From positions 3,414,501 through 3,478,500 of the forward strand of contig CANJKZ010000078.1 of assembly GCA_947471745.1 (NCBI GenBank): 64,000 nt of DNA, written 5' to 3'. Below, piece after piece: positions 53,483-63,848 of the stretch. Under the pieces are notes generated by a model. That model was not told the DNA's origin, did no database searches, and was given only the letters and a program-made list of their open reading frames with translations. Within the stretch, counting starts at the first letter, position 1. Each line of letters opens with the position of its first letter. The DNA comes from Closterium sp. Naga37s-1. Its lineage: Eukaryota; Streptophyta; Zygnematophyceae; Desmidiales; Closteriaceae. The translations under genes were made by a program, and so were the position numbers.

Positions 53483-53637
53483 GAGTTGCATCAGCGTGGC
53501 CAGCTTCGTCTTGCTTACGTGGCCTCTCAGGCCAACACTGCTGATGTTTTCACCAAGGCACTTCAGCCTTGTGATCATCAGCGTTTCTGTACTGTGTTAG
53601 GCCTTGTACCTACTGTGCCTCACTTGTTGACTTCTTG
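53483..53637 (+). pseudogene. Cop8 pol tail after the nonsense codon
   Basis: It continues in frame: ELHQRGQLRLAYVAS, ANTADVFTKALQPCDHQRF, LGLVPTVPHLLTS, then TGA. No other defect. This is the segment lost through the stop at 53480. Confidence 0.9.
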
Positions 53638-53996
53638 ACTCTGCTTGTACTGTACTCTATATACTTATACCTGCATGCTTACACTTGCTAGGTTGTGTTC
53701 ACTGTATTGTTTGCTTTCCTTTATATAACTTTGCATGTGAACTGGCCTTATGGCCCTTTGCTTGTGCTCAGACTGTGTGGTGACTTTGTGAACCACCCTG
53801 AGCTTGCTTTGCTTTTCTTGACTGGTCTTGTGACCTCTTGTTCTCCCCCACTTTGCCTATGGGGGTGTGTCAAACTTATATCTGCTATAGTCTATTTAGG
53901 CTGTAGTGGGGTACTTCCTAGAGGGTACAACACTTTTGTGTTGTCTATTTGTACCCACCTCATTTTCTAGTTCAATCATTCCTCTGTTTCTTCACA
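53638..53996 (+). repeat. Cop8 3' region and 3' LTR
   Basis: Untranslated tail, CTATGGGGGTG at 53857-53867, LTR 53868-53996 (129 bp). CACTT follows. Confidence 0.92.
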
Positions 53997-54001
53997 CACT
54001 T

Positions 54002-55250
54002 GCCCCCCCAATTTTGTCAGGATCGACGCGGATGCTGCTGACAGTTACAACTGGCATGGGACGTCGTTGGTCGTCCATGAGGTAAGTATGATGAACATCG
54101 CGAACATCCTCTGGATGAGCATCGACGAGAGGAATGAATTCCGGAAATCCGGAAGAAGTGGTTGGGATAGGTGGATCGGGAGCAGCTTCACGTGCACTGT
54201 CAAGGTCAGGTTCTTCGCTGGCTGCGAGTTCGGCGTCGGAGCTAGCGAATGAGCGAACACCGTGGAAAAGAGTAGCAGGGTCACGCTGCATGGCGAGATA
54301 TTGTTCGAAGACGGGAAGGGTCAGATTTTCGTAGAAAATACAGTCACGGGCAGGAACCAGAAGGCGACTGCGATAATCCATGATACGCCAGGTAGAAAAC
54401 TGTTTCTCAAGGCCGAGATGAAGGCCCCACTTAGCACGTTGATCGAATTTTCCGAGTGGAGCGGTAGGAGGACGGTATTGCACAACACACCCGAAAACTC
54501 GAAGAAGTTTTGTAGTGCCCAATTTGCCTGTCCACAACAAGTGGGGTGATGCGTTGTTGGGTAGAGCCGATGAAGACAGAAGATTATGCAACAGTGTTGC
54601 ATGGTCCATCGCGAAGGGCCAGTAGAGCGGGCCGAGATGGGATTGAGCGAGCAGAGCTCGCATCTTTTCTTGGAGAGTCTGATTGAGGCGTTCTGCTACG
54701 CCGCTCTGTTGGTGAGCGTGAGGAAGCGAGAAGAGGCGCCGTATGCCTCTCTCTTGCAGGTACGTCGTAAACTCGAGGGACCGATACTCCCCGGCTCCGT
54801 CAGACTGGAAGGACTTTAGTTTGGTGTCGGACTCACGTTCAGCAAGAGGCAGCCATGTTCGAAACGTTGTGAAGGCAAGAAAACGGTTAGTCATGTTACC
54901 AGTCCAGACGTATCGAGTAGAAGCTTCAGTAAACGTGATGACATATTTCTCGCCGTTGAAACCCTCCGTAGGTAAGTTGAGAATATCGCTGTAGACTTTT
55001 TCCATCAAGCGATAATCCTCAGCGCCAGGAAAATGAGACGGGTACGGCTCGTGCGGTGGATTTGCTGCTGGGCAGGTTAAGCAGGGTGACGGACGATTTA
55101 CCGGTTTCATTTCGAGGCCGCAAGGTAAGAGAAGTGAATTCTTGTCGAGAACAGCGGCATTGATCGTATTGTTGAGCGTAGACTGCGACGGATGACCAAG
55201 ACGCTTATGCCATGTGTCTGCAGTTGCTTTGTGTCCCTGTGCGCGCAGAT
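54002..55250 (-). pseudogene. Cop7 integrase
   Basis: The zinc region (LGHPSQSTLNNTINAAV, then CLTC) lies at about 55200-55060 in the frame that runs on from 55110. The core has EKVYSDILNLPTEG (first Asp), FQSDGAGEYRS (second Asp), and HQQSGVAERLNQT (Glu). The C-terminal region has VFGCVVQYRPPTAPLGKFDQRAKWG, LVPARDCIFYENL, and an acidic linker up to the Cop8 border. Catalytic residues look intact. The frame joins protease only through a shift near 55230. Confidence 0.88.
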
Positions 55251-56568
55251 AATATAATCGGCATGAGCGAAGAAAGATAACAGCAGCCGATGACCGTCAG
55301 CGCGGACATGATCTGAGACGGGCGGGATGAACCTGGTAAGGTTAGGTGGTGGAATTTTAATTTCAACGTCGACGTATTCGCCAGGCGAAAGAACTAACTC
55401 CCCGCTTTCTTGATCGGATGCTGCAGGTCGAGGCTCAACGCCGACAAGTCGTCCGGAGTCGAGGACTTCCATGTCAGCGACTCGCTGCTCTGCTTCAGTG
55501 AGAAGACGTCGATCGCGATCAGCGGGTGTTTCTCCCCAAGTGGTCTCGTCACGTTCCTGTGCCCCCCAAACGCTTTCACTCGTGGGCATGTCCGTCGTAT
55601 CTCCCCAACCACCAACTTGAGCAAGATAGTCCCGGGAGTTCTGCACGTCATTCAGGCCTTGATTGTCGAAGGTTAGCATGACAGCGGCTGCTGTGGTTGA
55701 AGACGTGGGTACGACACCCTCACAAGGAACGGTATCGTCGGTGTAATCAATGTCATCGCGATGCTCCCATGGGCCGAGAGATATAATATTTTCGGAGTCG
55801 GCAGTAGTGCGTTCAGGTACAAAGTTGAGGACGAATACACCGTTCTGTTCGACTGCTGTGCCGAGTTTCCTATCTCCATATTTCAAAGTAAATTTTCCAG
55901 GTTCGTCAAGAAGAGTAATCCCATTCCGCATAAGCTGTGCAGATGACATCAGATTCAAGCCAAGTCGAGGAACGAGAAGTACATCGTTAAGGTGAAGACT
56001 GAAGTCTTCTTCAACGGAATCAAGAATGATGTTACCCATCCAATGTGCTATAAGACGTTGGCTGTTGGCGACGGTGACAACGCATGGGTTCTGAAGACGA
56101 CGCTGATTGATGACGAAACGATTTTATGAGGAACACATATGCTGGCCGCAACAACTGTCGAGGTACCATGTGTTGGGACCTTCCAAGGTATGTGCAAGGT
56201 TGGCGTAGACCTCGGGTGGTATGGGCGTATTGAGTTCATCGTTGAAGTTATTATGAACACGGTCTTCGGCGTCAGGATCGTAGACGGTAGAAACTGACGT
56301 CATACAGTTAATAACTTCTTTCGCTTGTGTCTTGACAGGTGTAGCAGGCGACTTTGCAGGGTTCGGCTTCGCAGTGTTCGGCTTCGCAGCGTCCGGCTTC
56401 GCAGTGTCACCTGAGGACTCTTTGGTGTGTGTTGGTGCAGGCCGCTTCCAAGACGGCTTACCCTTCGACCAGCAGGTATCGATAGTATGACCTGCTTTAC
56501 GGCAAAAGGAACAAACGGGCTTGTGACGTGGAGTAGAATAAAAACTGACTGTGTTATTAACCACCTTT
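55107..56568 (-). pseudogene. Cop7 gag C-terminus and protease
   Basis: From 56564 down: canonical zinc knuckle CSFCRKAGHTIDTC (C-x2-C-x4-H-x4-C), a Lys/Pro/Ala-rich stretch with repeated AKPxxAKP, then WYLDSCCGQHM, where the protease D-S-G reads D-S-C. After a frame break the protease continues at 56039: LHLNDVLLVPRLGLNLMSSAQLMRNG. An acidic stretch of about 130 residues (DDIDYTDDTVP and following), longer than expected between protease and integrase, lies at about 55800-55400. Trim2 cuts upstream at 56569. Confidence 0.85.
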
Positions 56569-56712
56569 TGTCAGAATGTTATGTTTGTCTAGCCTGCAGT
56601 GGGGTACTCAATAGTGAGTACAGCCCAATTTAGGGTTTGCTATATGTACTCAACTGCTTGCTAGTGAAACCCCTCTTTCTCGTTTCTAACTTTCATTCCT
56701 TCTTTCTTCACA
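56569..56712 (+). repeat. Trim2 5' LTR
   Basis: 144 bp, TGTCAGAATGTTATG to TTTCTTCACA, identical to 57962-58105. Confidence 0.95.
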
Positions 56713-57961
56713 TGGTATCAGAGCAGGTCGACCCTCACGGGTCGATCCTGTGCATGGGCCCACCGAAGCTTCCGCTGTCATCACTGCCCATCGCGCGCCT
56801 CGGGCGCGCGCTGTCTTTCTGCCCGTCGCGCGCCCATGGCGCGCGGTCATTTTTCTTCCCGCCGCGCGCTAGTGGCGCACGGCGGTTTTCTACCCGTCAC
56901 GCCGCCCTCCAGAGCGCGCGACGCCCTGCCTGCCCGTCGTGCGCCCCGAGGCGCGCGACGGTGCTCTGCCTGCCTGCCTGCCTGCCCGTCGTGCGCCCCG
57001 TGGCGCGCGACGGTGCCCTGCCTGCCCGTCGTGCGCCCCGTGGCGCGCGACGGTGCCCTGCCTGTCGTGCGCCCCGAGGCGTGCGGCGGTTTCGTCGCCC
57101 GCGCGCGGTCCCCCAAGTCGCTTCGACAGGCGACGGGAGGGGCGACCGGGGGGGGGGACCGCGCGTCGGCCCCTCCCGTCTTCGTCGCGGCCCTGCCCTG
57201 CCCTGCCGTCCTGCCCCGGCCCTTTCCCGGCCCTGCCCCCCCTAACCTCCCTACTGCCGGCTACGGCCCTGCCCTGTGTTAGGGTTTGGGGGTGGCCAGT
57301 ATGGGGTGGCGGGTGTGTGCGGCCTCCCCTGCTCCTCCTCCTCCTTCGTCTCCCACTGCTGCAGCTGCCGCTGAGGGGGGTGGGTGTGTGGGAGATGAAG
57401 GAGTGGTACTAAGGGGGTGTGTCGTGGGAGTGAAACTAGGGGTGCAGCAAGGGGTGTGTGAAAGGGGGGTGGGACAGTTTGGGGAGGTTGAAGGGGGGTG
57501 GCCGCCGTCAAGCCAGCAGCTCCAGTCGCCCGTGAGACCGTTGCGCCAGTCGCCCGTGAGACCGTTGCGCCAGTCGCCCGTGAACCCGTTGCTCCAGTCG
57601 CCCGTGGGTCAGTTGCTCCTGCCGCTCAGAGTTAGCCGCGGAGCCAGTTACTCCAGTAGCCCGTGTGCCAGTTGCTCCAGTTGCCAGTGTGCCAGTTGCT
57701 CCAGTTGCCCGTGTGCCAGTTGCTCCAGTTGCGCCGTGTGCCAGCAGCTTCAGCTGCCGCCCACTATCTCCTCTCCTCTCATAGTCCCTCCTCCTCCTCA
57801 CTTACCCTCTGTGATAGTCTCTAGCGTTACTTATTACTGTGAACTTTAAACTGCCGCTTCTTGTACTTGTGCTCAGAATGTGTGGTGACGTCGTGATCCA
57901 CCCTGAGCTTGCTTTGCTTTGCCTGTTGTGCTGATTACTCCCCACTTTGGCTATGGGGGTG
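56713..57961 (+). other. Trim2 internal region (non-coding)
   Basis: Primer site, hairpin and GGGCCC at the left; a tandem of about 43-nt units (CCCGTCGTGCGCCCCGTGGC type) at about 56930-57075; a CGTTGCGCCAGTCGCCCGTG-type array of about 30-nt units at 57525-57740; polypurine tract at the right. Open frames of up to about 200 codons are compositional. Confidence 0.85.
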
Positions 57962-58105
57962 TGTCAGAATGTTATGTTTGTCTAGCCTGCAGTGGGGTAC
58001 TCAATAGTGAGTACAGCCCAATTTAGGGTTTGCTATATGTACTCAACTGCTTGCTAGTGAAACCCCTCTTTCTCGTTTCTAACTTTCATTCCTTCTTTCT
58101 TCACA
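57962..58105 (+). repeat. Trim2 3' LTR
   Basis: 144 bp, identical to the 5' copy. CCTTT follows. Confidence 0.95.
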
Positions 58106-58110
58106 CCTTT

Positions 58111-59275
58111 TTCCCTCCTCGAGCGTTGTGTAGGTCCATATCCTGCTGCTCGGCGATGAGAGTGGCACAGAGTGCTCCTTCAGACAACGTTGCTTGCATC
58201 CGAAGAATAGAGCGACATTGCCGTCATTCTGGTCCAAGACCCGCGAGTAGCACCGTGTGAAACATAGCGTCGGGGAAGTATCCTCCACACTTCTGAAGCT
58301 GGTCGCGCAGATTTCGAGCGCGGTTGATATACTGCGTCACCTTCTTGCCGTTTATCATCTGTATGTTTGACAGCTGCGTTAAGATTTTGCTCTGGTTGAC
58401 GGTGTCCTTTGCCATGTAAACCCCCTGCAGGTATGACCAAGCTGCTTCAGCGGGAGCGGTACTGGTACGAAAAGGACGAATACCAAGCTGTTCAGTCGGT
58501 GTCATATTGCGAACGAGAGATGTGTATGCAGTCAGCGACGCCGATCGAAAAGCGGCCTGTTGAAGTGGTGAGCCGCGAGATGGAAAGGGTGCTGTACCGT
58601 CGAACAATTGCCAGAATCCCGCAGTTTGAACAAGAAGCTCGAATTCGAAACTCCAGGTATAAAAATCTTGACCGTTAAATGGCATTGTCGTTTTAACCTT
58701 TGTTGGGTTTGCAGAAGTAGGAAGATAGTTTCCGGTGCCGTCAGCTGACTGTAACTGATAAAGTGATGGCATTTGTGATCCTTGCGATGCTTGTTGTCCT
58801 TGCCACCAGGAACAAAGGAGAAGGAGTTGTTTGACCCGTCGCTTCCTTGTGGTAACTGTCCATGCTGATAACTGGAGCCATCAAGACTCATAGCACTTGG
58901 AAACATCTGGTTGAGTGACAAGACGGCAGCATCGACGCGCTGTTGAAGATTCGTTGGCTGGTAAGCCCCTTGATATTGATATGGTCCAGTCGGTACGAAA
59001 CTAGACTGTTGTCCTGGTTGATTAGTAGAACTAGTTACTGCAGCTGCAGCTGTTGTGGCTGCTGATGCTGCTGTTGATGCGGCTGCTGCCGCTGATGCTG
59101 CTGCTGCGGTTGTCTGTACGGTCTGATTGCTCAGTGGCATGCCGTACATCGGTTGTTGCTGATATTGTTGTTGCTGATGTTGTTGCAGGTGAGAATTGTC
59201 AGCAACTGGAGACGCTGTTGAGCGTGATGGACTCGTAACAGAAGACCCGTTGTCGGATCGTGGAGAGCCAGACAT
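58111..59275 (-). pseudogene. Cop7 gag N-terminal part
   Basis: Start at 59275 (MSGSPRSDNGSS), about 43 nt from the primer site. A Gln/Ala-rich low-complexity N-terminus (HLQQHQQQQYQQQ, AAAASAAAAAS) runs to about 58790, where the frame shifts. The Gag domain follows: MPFNGQDFYTWSFEFELLV, AAWSYLQGVYM, ILTQLSNIQMINGKKVTQYINR, LLAGLGPE (58772-58224), then a stop and a further shift before the Trim2 border at 58110. It matches the Copia Gag (UBN2-type) pattern by family knowledge. Confidence 0.85.
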
Positions 59276-59317
59276 AGTTGCAGAGTATGTAGTTGGAAGC
59301 TTGTAGAATCCTAAGAC

Positions 59318-59726
59318 GCTCGCAATACCATGTTAAAATTTGAAGTGATTGAGTAGGATCGTATACTTAGGATGGTAGCTTCCTGTTGTAGCGGAATTCT
59401 TTGTATGAATTAAAGCCAGTGTAGGAGGCTTTGTCTGAGCTTAATATGCAAAGCTCATGTAGTGATATGTTTCAGGATTTATGTATTTGAAATCAGATAT
59501 ATTATAAAATGACAAGCATACAAAATATATAGCTAGAGTAAAGTACCTATTCGCCGACTGTACTGTGCTATTCACGCTAGTCCTGTTCTGAAACGGTACG
59601 TGACTATTCGCGAGGCCTATAGCTACTTGCTGACGTCATCCTAGGGCGCGTAGCGCTTTGCTGACGTCAGCCTATCGGTACTTTACTATTACGTGCGTAG
59701 TCTCGCACTGTACTAACTGTACTACA
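59318..59726 (-). repeat. Cop7 5' LTR (outer end approximate) and primer site
   Basis: Minus strand: the LTR ends TTTTAACA at 59331, followed by TGGTATTGCGAGC (59330-59318), an initiator-Met-like primer site. The outer end is taken as TGTAGTACAG (59726) because a different reading frame begins there. No second copy is present to confirm it. Two perfect TGACGTCA palindromes (59631-59638, 59662-59669) lie in what would be the upstream promoter part. Confidence 0.6.
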
Positions 59727-60045
59727 CAAATTCCTTGAAGTGCTTAAGTTTCGATATTATCTCAACAAGTTGCAGCTGTCGAGCTCCCTGGTCGACAGCA
59801 ACACCACAGCGGTCCCCTGCAGCTCGACGAAACCTGTCGAGCAGCTCTCCCACTGTGAACGGTCGGCTGCTAATCCCGTACATCCGACCAAGTCGTCGGC
59901 GTTGCCCAAGCGAGGGCGGGGCCAACATTCCATTCCCGTTAACATATACCTTGGTAACGAGAGATACAATGTCCGCTGTGTGGACATAAGAAATATATCC
60001 CTCGATAGCTTGAAGCAAGGCGATGGCATTGGTTACAATAACGTA
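59722..60045 (-). pseudogene. Unidentified reading frame truncated at the Cop7 LTR
   Basis: The minus-strand frame is open from about 60045 and encodes NAIALLQAIEGYISYVHTAD, IVSLVTKVYVNGNG, GRMYGISSRPFTVGELLDRF, then QLQLVEIISKLKHFKEFV and a stop. Composition is protein-like rather than repetitive. There is no good ATG: a TAA lies just upstream, so it could be an exon whose acceptor is not evident. The stop TAG straddles the proposed LTR border, suggesting that Cop7 inserted into this unit. I do not recognise the product. Confidence 0.35.
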
Positions 60046-60521
60046 GCCAAATTATACAGCGGTTTCACGAAATGCCGGGTTCCAGTAACCATACAGCCGC
60101 CATGGCGGAGAGCTCGGAGTTGTCATGCTCTAGCCCTGAGCTCAGAAACTGTAGAAACTCTATTTCTCTGTTAAATGTACCAAGAGCAAAACTCTGTTTT
60201 AGTGCCACGTCCTACTCTCGCTGATCTTCGCCTCGTTACCATTGCTCCACCTACCACCCACTCTCACCCCTACGCCGCCCTTACCCTCACGATAATGGTT
60301 CTGTTCGGGAGAACATGAGGATGAGGGCTATATGAGGGTGAGGATGAATAGTACTAGGCTCGGAAGCCCAAAAATCGCGTGCGACCCCCATGCGATCTCC
60401 AACGTGACCAAACCTGACGGTTTGGAAACAACATCCTCATTTTGACCTCATCAGCGGCCCGAGAGTCCGAGCCGCTGCCCCTACAGCCCATTGACTGCAC
60501 AGCAATCAGAGTCAAACGTTG

Positions 60522-60564
60522 CCTCACATTCCCCTCGCCAAGCTCTGGCGAGGGCAATGTGAGG
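60522..60564. repeat. Inverted repeat (hairpin)
   Basis: CCTCACATT-CCCCTCGCCA on the left arm pairs with TGGCGAGGG-CAATGTGAGG on the right around an AGCTC loop, with one internal mismatch. It could be a small mobile-element remnant or a transcript structure; no neighbour decides. Confidence 0.6.
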
Positions 60565-61079
60565 CTGAGTTGTCAGTACAATTTGTTGGGCATCTGGTTG
60601 TCACCTCCTGATTACCCAGGGCAGACATGTACGAATGAAACTTGAACCTACACTTGAACCCGACAGACACATCCGCACTGTACCTCCCCACTGCTAGCTT
60701 GGGAGCAGTGAGTCTTATCCTGATTCAGCAGAATCTAGCGGCTTTGCCGCTTGCATACAAACGGCCACTTGGAGAAAGGCGAAACGTCGTGGTAGCGACG
60801 GTTTGACATTTAGATTTTAGAAACCGGCCTACAATCAGCACCGGTTCTTTTCCTGCCTAGTCATCCTGTCGTCAAAGCAATTTGGTAACTGATGCTCGCT
60901 TTACGAGTGCACATCTCGAGGCGTCCCTGAACTGTCGCCAAGGTCGAAATCAGGTGCGGAACACTGATTGCATCGTTTAACAACTGTGTCCTGTGAGAAC
61001 AGATAGGAAGGCTCACAGAAGAGGGGTTGATAATCTTGCGAGGCGGGTAGACGTGAGGCCGAGTTAGGATTGCCACGAA

Positions 61080-61850
61080 TAATGGAGGCGGATTGAGTGT
61101 GGCGGGGAGAGGGGTGGCGGAATAGAGTCCCGAGGGGGTGAGAAGAGGGGAGGCGGCGAGTCACAAGGCGGATAGAAGGGGTGCGGAGTAGTGGCGCGAG
61201 GCGGTGAGAAGGGGGGCGGAGTAGAATCGCGATGCGCGGAGAAGGGCAACGGAGAGGAGGATTTCTTAAGGGGGGGGGAGAAGGGGGGCGGAGTAGAATC
61301 GCGATGCGATTAGAGGGGGGACGGAGATGAGGATCATTGGGGGGCGGGGAGAAGGGGGGCGGAGTAGAAACGCGATGCGGGGAGAAGGGGGGCGGAGTAG
61401 GATCGTCGGGCGGGGAGAAGGGGGGCGGAGTAGGATCGGCGGGCGGGGAGAAGGGGGGCGGAGTAGGATCGGCGGGCGGGGAGAAGGGGGGCGGAGTAGG
61501 ATCGGCGGGCGGGGAGAAGGGGGGCGGAGTGATAGCAGGCGGGGAGAGAGTAGGCGGGCGGAGTGGTATGTCATGAAGGGGGAGTGAGGACGTGCGGGGA
61601 GAGAGGGGGGCGGAGTGATGGCATGCAGGGAGAGAGGGGGGGCGGGGTGATGGCTGGCGGGGAGAGAGGGGGGCAGCGTGAGGGTATGGAGGGAGAGAGG
61701 GAGGGAAGTGAGTGCAAGCGGGAGAGAGGGGGGCGGAGTGATGGCGTGCGGGGAGAGAGGGGGGGCGGAGTGATGGCATGCGGGGAGAGAGGGGGGGCGG
61801 AGTGATGGCGTGCGGTATCAGAGAGGGGGGCGGCGTGATGGCATGCGGCA
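61080..61850. repeat. Purine-rich minisatellite
   Basis: Two related arrays on the plus strand: units of about 33 bp (GGGGAGAAGGGGGGCGGAGT plus a variable end) best kept at 61340-61530, then units of about 31 bp (GGGGAGAGAGGGGGGCGGAG plus TGATGGCRTGC) at 61590-61850. Earlier units are degenerate. The plus strand is almost pure G+A over long stretches, so triplex or G-quadruplex formation is possible. The long Pro-rich minus-strand frame across it is compositional. Confidence 0.8.
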
Positions 61851-62413
61851 GGATATAGAGGATAAGGGTTGCTGTGATATATGTATGAGTGTTGCTTACC
61901 TCATGTTTGATCTCCACGATTCAGGGTCCACGTGAAGAATGGAGCACGAATACTTGGGGTACCAACAATTGTCATTTCAAGTTTCCGCACACGTCAGTTT
62001 GTACAGCTGTCGAATCTGATTGTCCAACGGTCGACACTGTACAATTTTGCAAGTGGTGTGTTGTCGTTTTGTTTGTTAGGCTCGGTACTCATCCTTATCC
62101 TCATCTTGTGGTGCTCCCGAACAGGACCAATCACTCCGCACTCCCTGCTGGCTTTCAAAGACGCTGATCGCTCGCCACATGCAATTTGCCAGGCATCGAC
62201 TGTCGCGCGGAGACAGTGATCACTGCTTTGCCATTATGGACTAAAAAGGTTAAATTGCGTGGACTTGTGTCAGTGTAGAATTCGCTAGGGAAGAAAAACA
62301 TGAGAGTGATTGCGAGCGGTTGTAGGCAGACCATACGGACGCCAGGCACGTGTGATATTCCAAAACGGTAGAAGTGAGCGGAAGAGGAAACCTGGAGACG
62401 AATTGTGGTGGCA

Positions 62414-62445
62414 TTACTCACCAGCAGCGTTACTCACCAGCAGCG
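62414..62445 (+). repeat. 16-bp direct repeat in the methyltransferase 5' leader
   Basis: TTACTCACCAGCAGCG occurs twice head to tail, immediately before the in-frame stop TGA at 62446 and the ATG at 62455. No function can be assigned. Confidence 0.7.
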
Positions 62446-62454
62446 TGACTCGCA

Positions 62455-63803
62455 ATGACATCGCGAGGCAAGCAGCAGCAGCAGCATCATCCCTTAGTCC
62501 CCTCCTCCTTCATTTCCTCGCTCTCCGTAAACCCCGCGACTTTCTTCTCCAATCGCCCCGTGCGACTCGTCTTTGTTGGCTCGCTTTTCCTCTGCCTCTG
62601 CATTCTCCTCTCCGACCTCTTCCTCCAATCATACGACGATGCGTCAGCCGCGCCCACCGCCGCGTCGCCCGCCGTCGCCGTCGCCGTGGCGTCGGGGCGC
62701 TACCCGACAAGAGTGTCCCCGCACGACACGCTGCGCTGGTTCCGAGAAGAGGCGCGCCGGGGGAGACCGCAAGGGGGAGGGGGAGCGCTGGGGGGATGGC
62801 AGCAGGGGGACAGGGGCGAGCCTCTGCGCGTGCTTCAGGCGGAAATTGCTCGCTATAGGGAGGGTCAGGGGGGCGTGATTGCAACGGGGGTTGAGCATGA
62901 CGGGGGGCGAGGGGACGGGGGAGGATTGGCAGGAGGAGGGAAGGCGCAAGCGGGGGAGATGGGCGGAGGTATGCTGAGAGGAGAGGAGGGAGGTGGGGGG
63001 GAAGCGGACGCGGCCGCAATGGCTGCTTTCATTCCCTCCTTGTCTGACGCAGATGGTGAGACATCAGAGGAGGGCTCGTCTGAGTCAGCAGCGGATGGGC
63101 CGCCTGAAAGCGCGGCGTCGTCAGCGGAAGAGCAAGCCTCGGCTCTGCTGGCCGCTGATCCAGGGACAGATACACCCGTTGCCGCAACAGCAGTAGGTGC
63201 AGCAGGATCCACAGAAACAACCACGGGGTCTTCTAGTGCAGGGTCCGTTGCAGCGCCAGCAGTGGCAGCAGAATCCGCAGCGTCCTCAGCAGCAGCAACA
63301 GCAGCGGCGGCTGCGGCAGTGGCAGCGGCAGCACAGGAGGTGGCGACGTGCAAGACGGCTCTGCAGCAGTGCCGCGCTGATCTAGTCAGCTCGGCAGCGC
63401 GGAGCGACACCGACAGCAGCAAAGCCAGTAACAGCGACAACAGCAGCAGCAGCAGCAGCAGCAACTGCACCAAAAGCAACGGCACCACTGCCAGTAGTGA
63501 CAGCAGCACCAGTACCAACACCCCTCCCTCCTCTCCCTCCTCTCCCTCCTCCACCCCCTCGTCTGAACCCCCCCACATGAACTGGGAGCTGCTGTCGGGG
63601 TCCATCCCCACGGGCCCGCTCTCTGCCATCAAGGAGAAGATGGCCGAGATCAACCGCCAGCTCGACGACGCCAGGTCAGCGCTCGCCCAATCGGAGAAGG
63701 AGAAAGCCCAGCTGGCCGCTGAGCTGGCGAAGGTGCGAGGCGGCAGCGGAGGGGGGGTGGGGGGAGGAGCAGGTGGGGGCGAGGCAGCCGGAGCGGGGGT
63801 GGT

Positions 63804-63848
<45 letters not shown>

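Larger units (their letters stand above)
46571..53996 (+). mobile_element. Cop8: best-preserved Copia element of the window
   Basis: LTRs 46571-46698 (128 bp) and 53868-53996 (129 bp) differ by three substitutions and one indel. Perfect target duplication CACTT (46566-46570, 53997-54001) in Cop7. Primer-site region 46699, leader to 47764, a 1,905-codon gag-pol frame, polypurine tract before the 3' LTR. The only coding defect I see is a late CGA-to-TGA-type nonsense codon at 53480. Confidence 0.95.
56569..58105 (+). mobile_element. Trim2: non-autonomous LTR element (TRIM-like)
   Basis: 1,537 bp. LTRs 56569-56712 and 57962-58105 are identical over 144 bp. Perfect target duplication CCTTT (56564-56568, 58106-58110) in Cop7 gag. 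Perfect initiator-Met-type primer site TGGTATCAGAGCAGG at 56713, hairpin TCGACCC/GGGTCGA just after it, GGGCCC at 56756, and CTATGGGGGTG at 57951-57961. No retroviral protein is encoded. Same family as Trim1 by LTR and flanking motifs. Confidence 0.95.
45124..59726 (-). mobile_element. Cop7: Copia element of a third lineage, split by Cop8 and Trim2
   Basis: Minus-strand order from the right: LTR (from about 59726 down to 59331), primer site TGGTATTGCGAGC (59330-59318), gag 59275 down, protease, integrase, RT, RNase H to 45124, where Cop6 replaces the 3' end. Cop8 splits integrase from RT (reading resumes across CACTT), and Trim2 splits gag (CCTTT). Base composition is more balanced than in the short-LTR clade. 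Numerous frameshifts. Confidence 0.85.
60046..62454. other. Probable host intergenic sequence with repeats
   Basis: No gene is recognised. It holds a 43-nt hairpin (60522-60564), a purine-rich minisatellite (about 61080-61850), and the upstream region of the methyltransferase gene. A short plus-strand frame at 61932-62219 has a hydrophobic stretch but no recognisable family and is not called. Confidence 0.5.

Noticed and set aside
60901..61917. A 338-codon Pro/Ser/Arg-rich minus-strand frame
   Set aside because: It is the translation of the purine-rich minisatellite; the same repeated PPSPRPPILLR-type phrase appears in each unit and other frames are open too.
63810..63848. Poly-GCA run considered as an independent microsatellite
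   Set aside because: It lies in the reading frame of the methyltransferase gene as an Ala run, so it is reported there.
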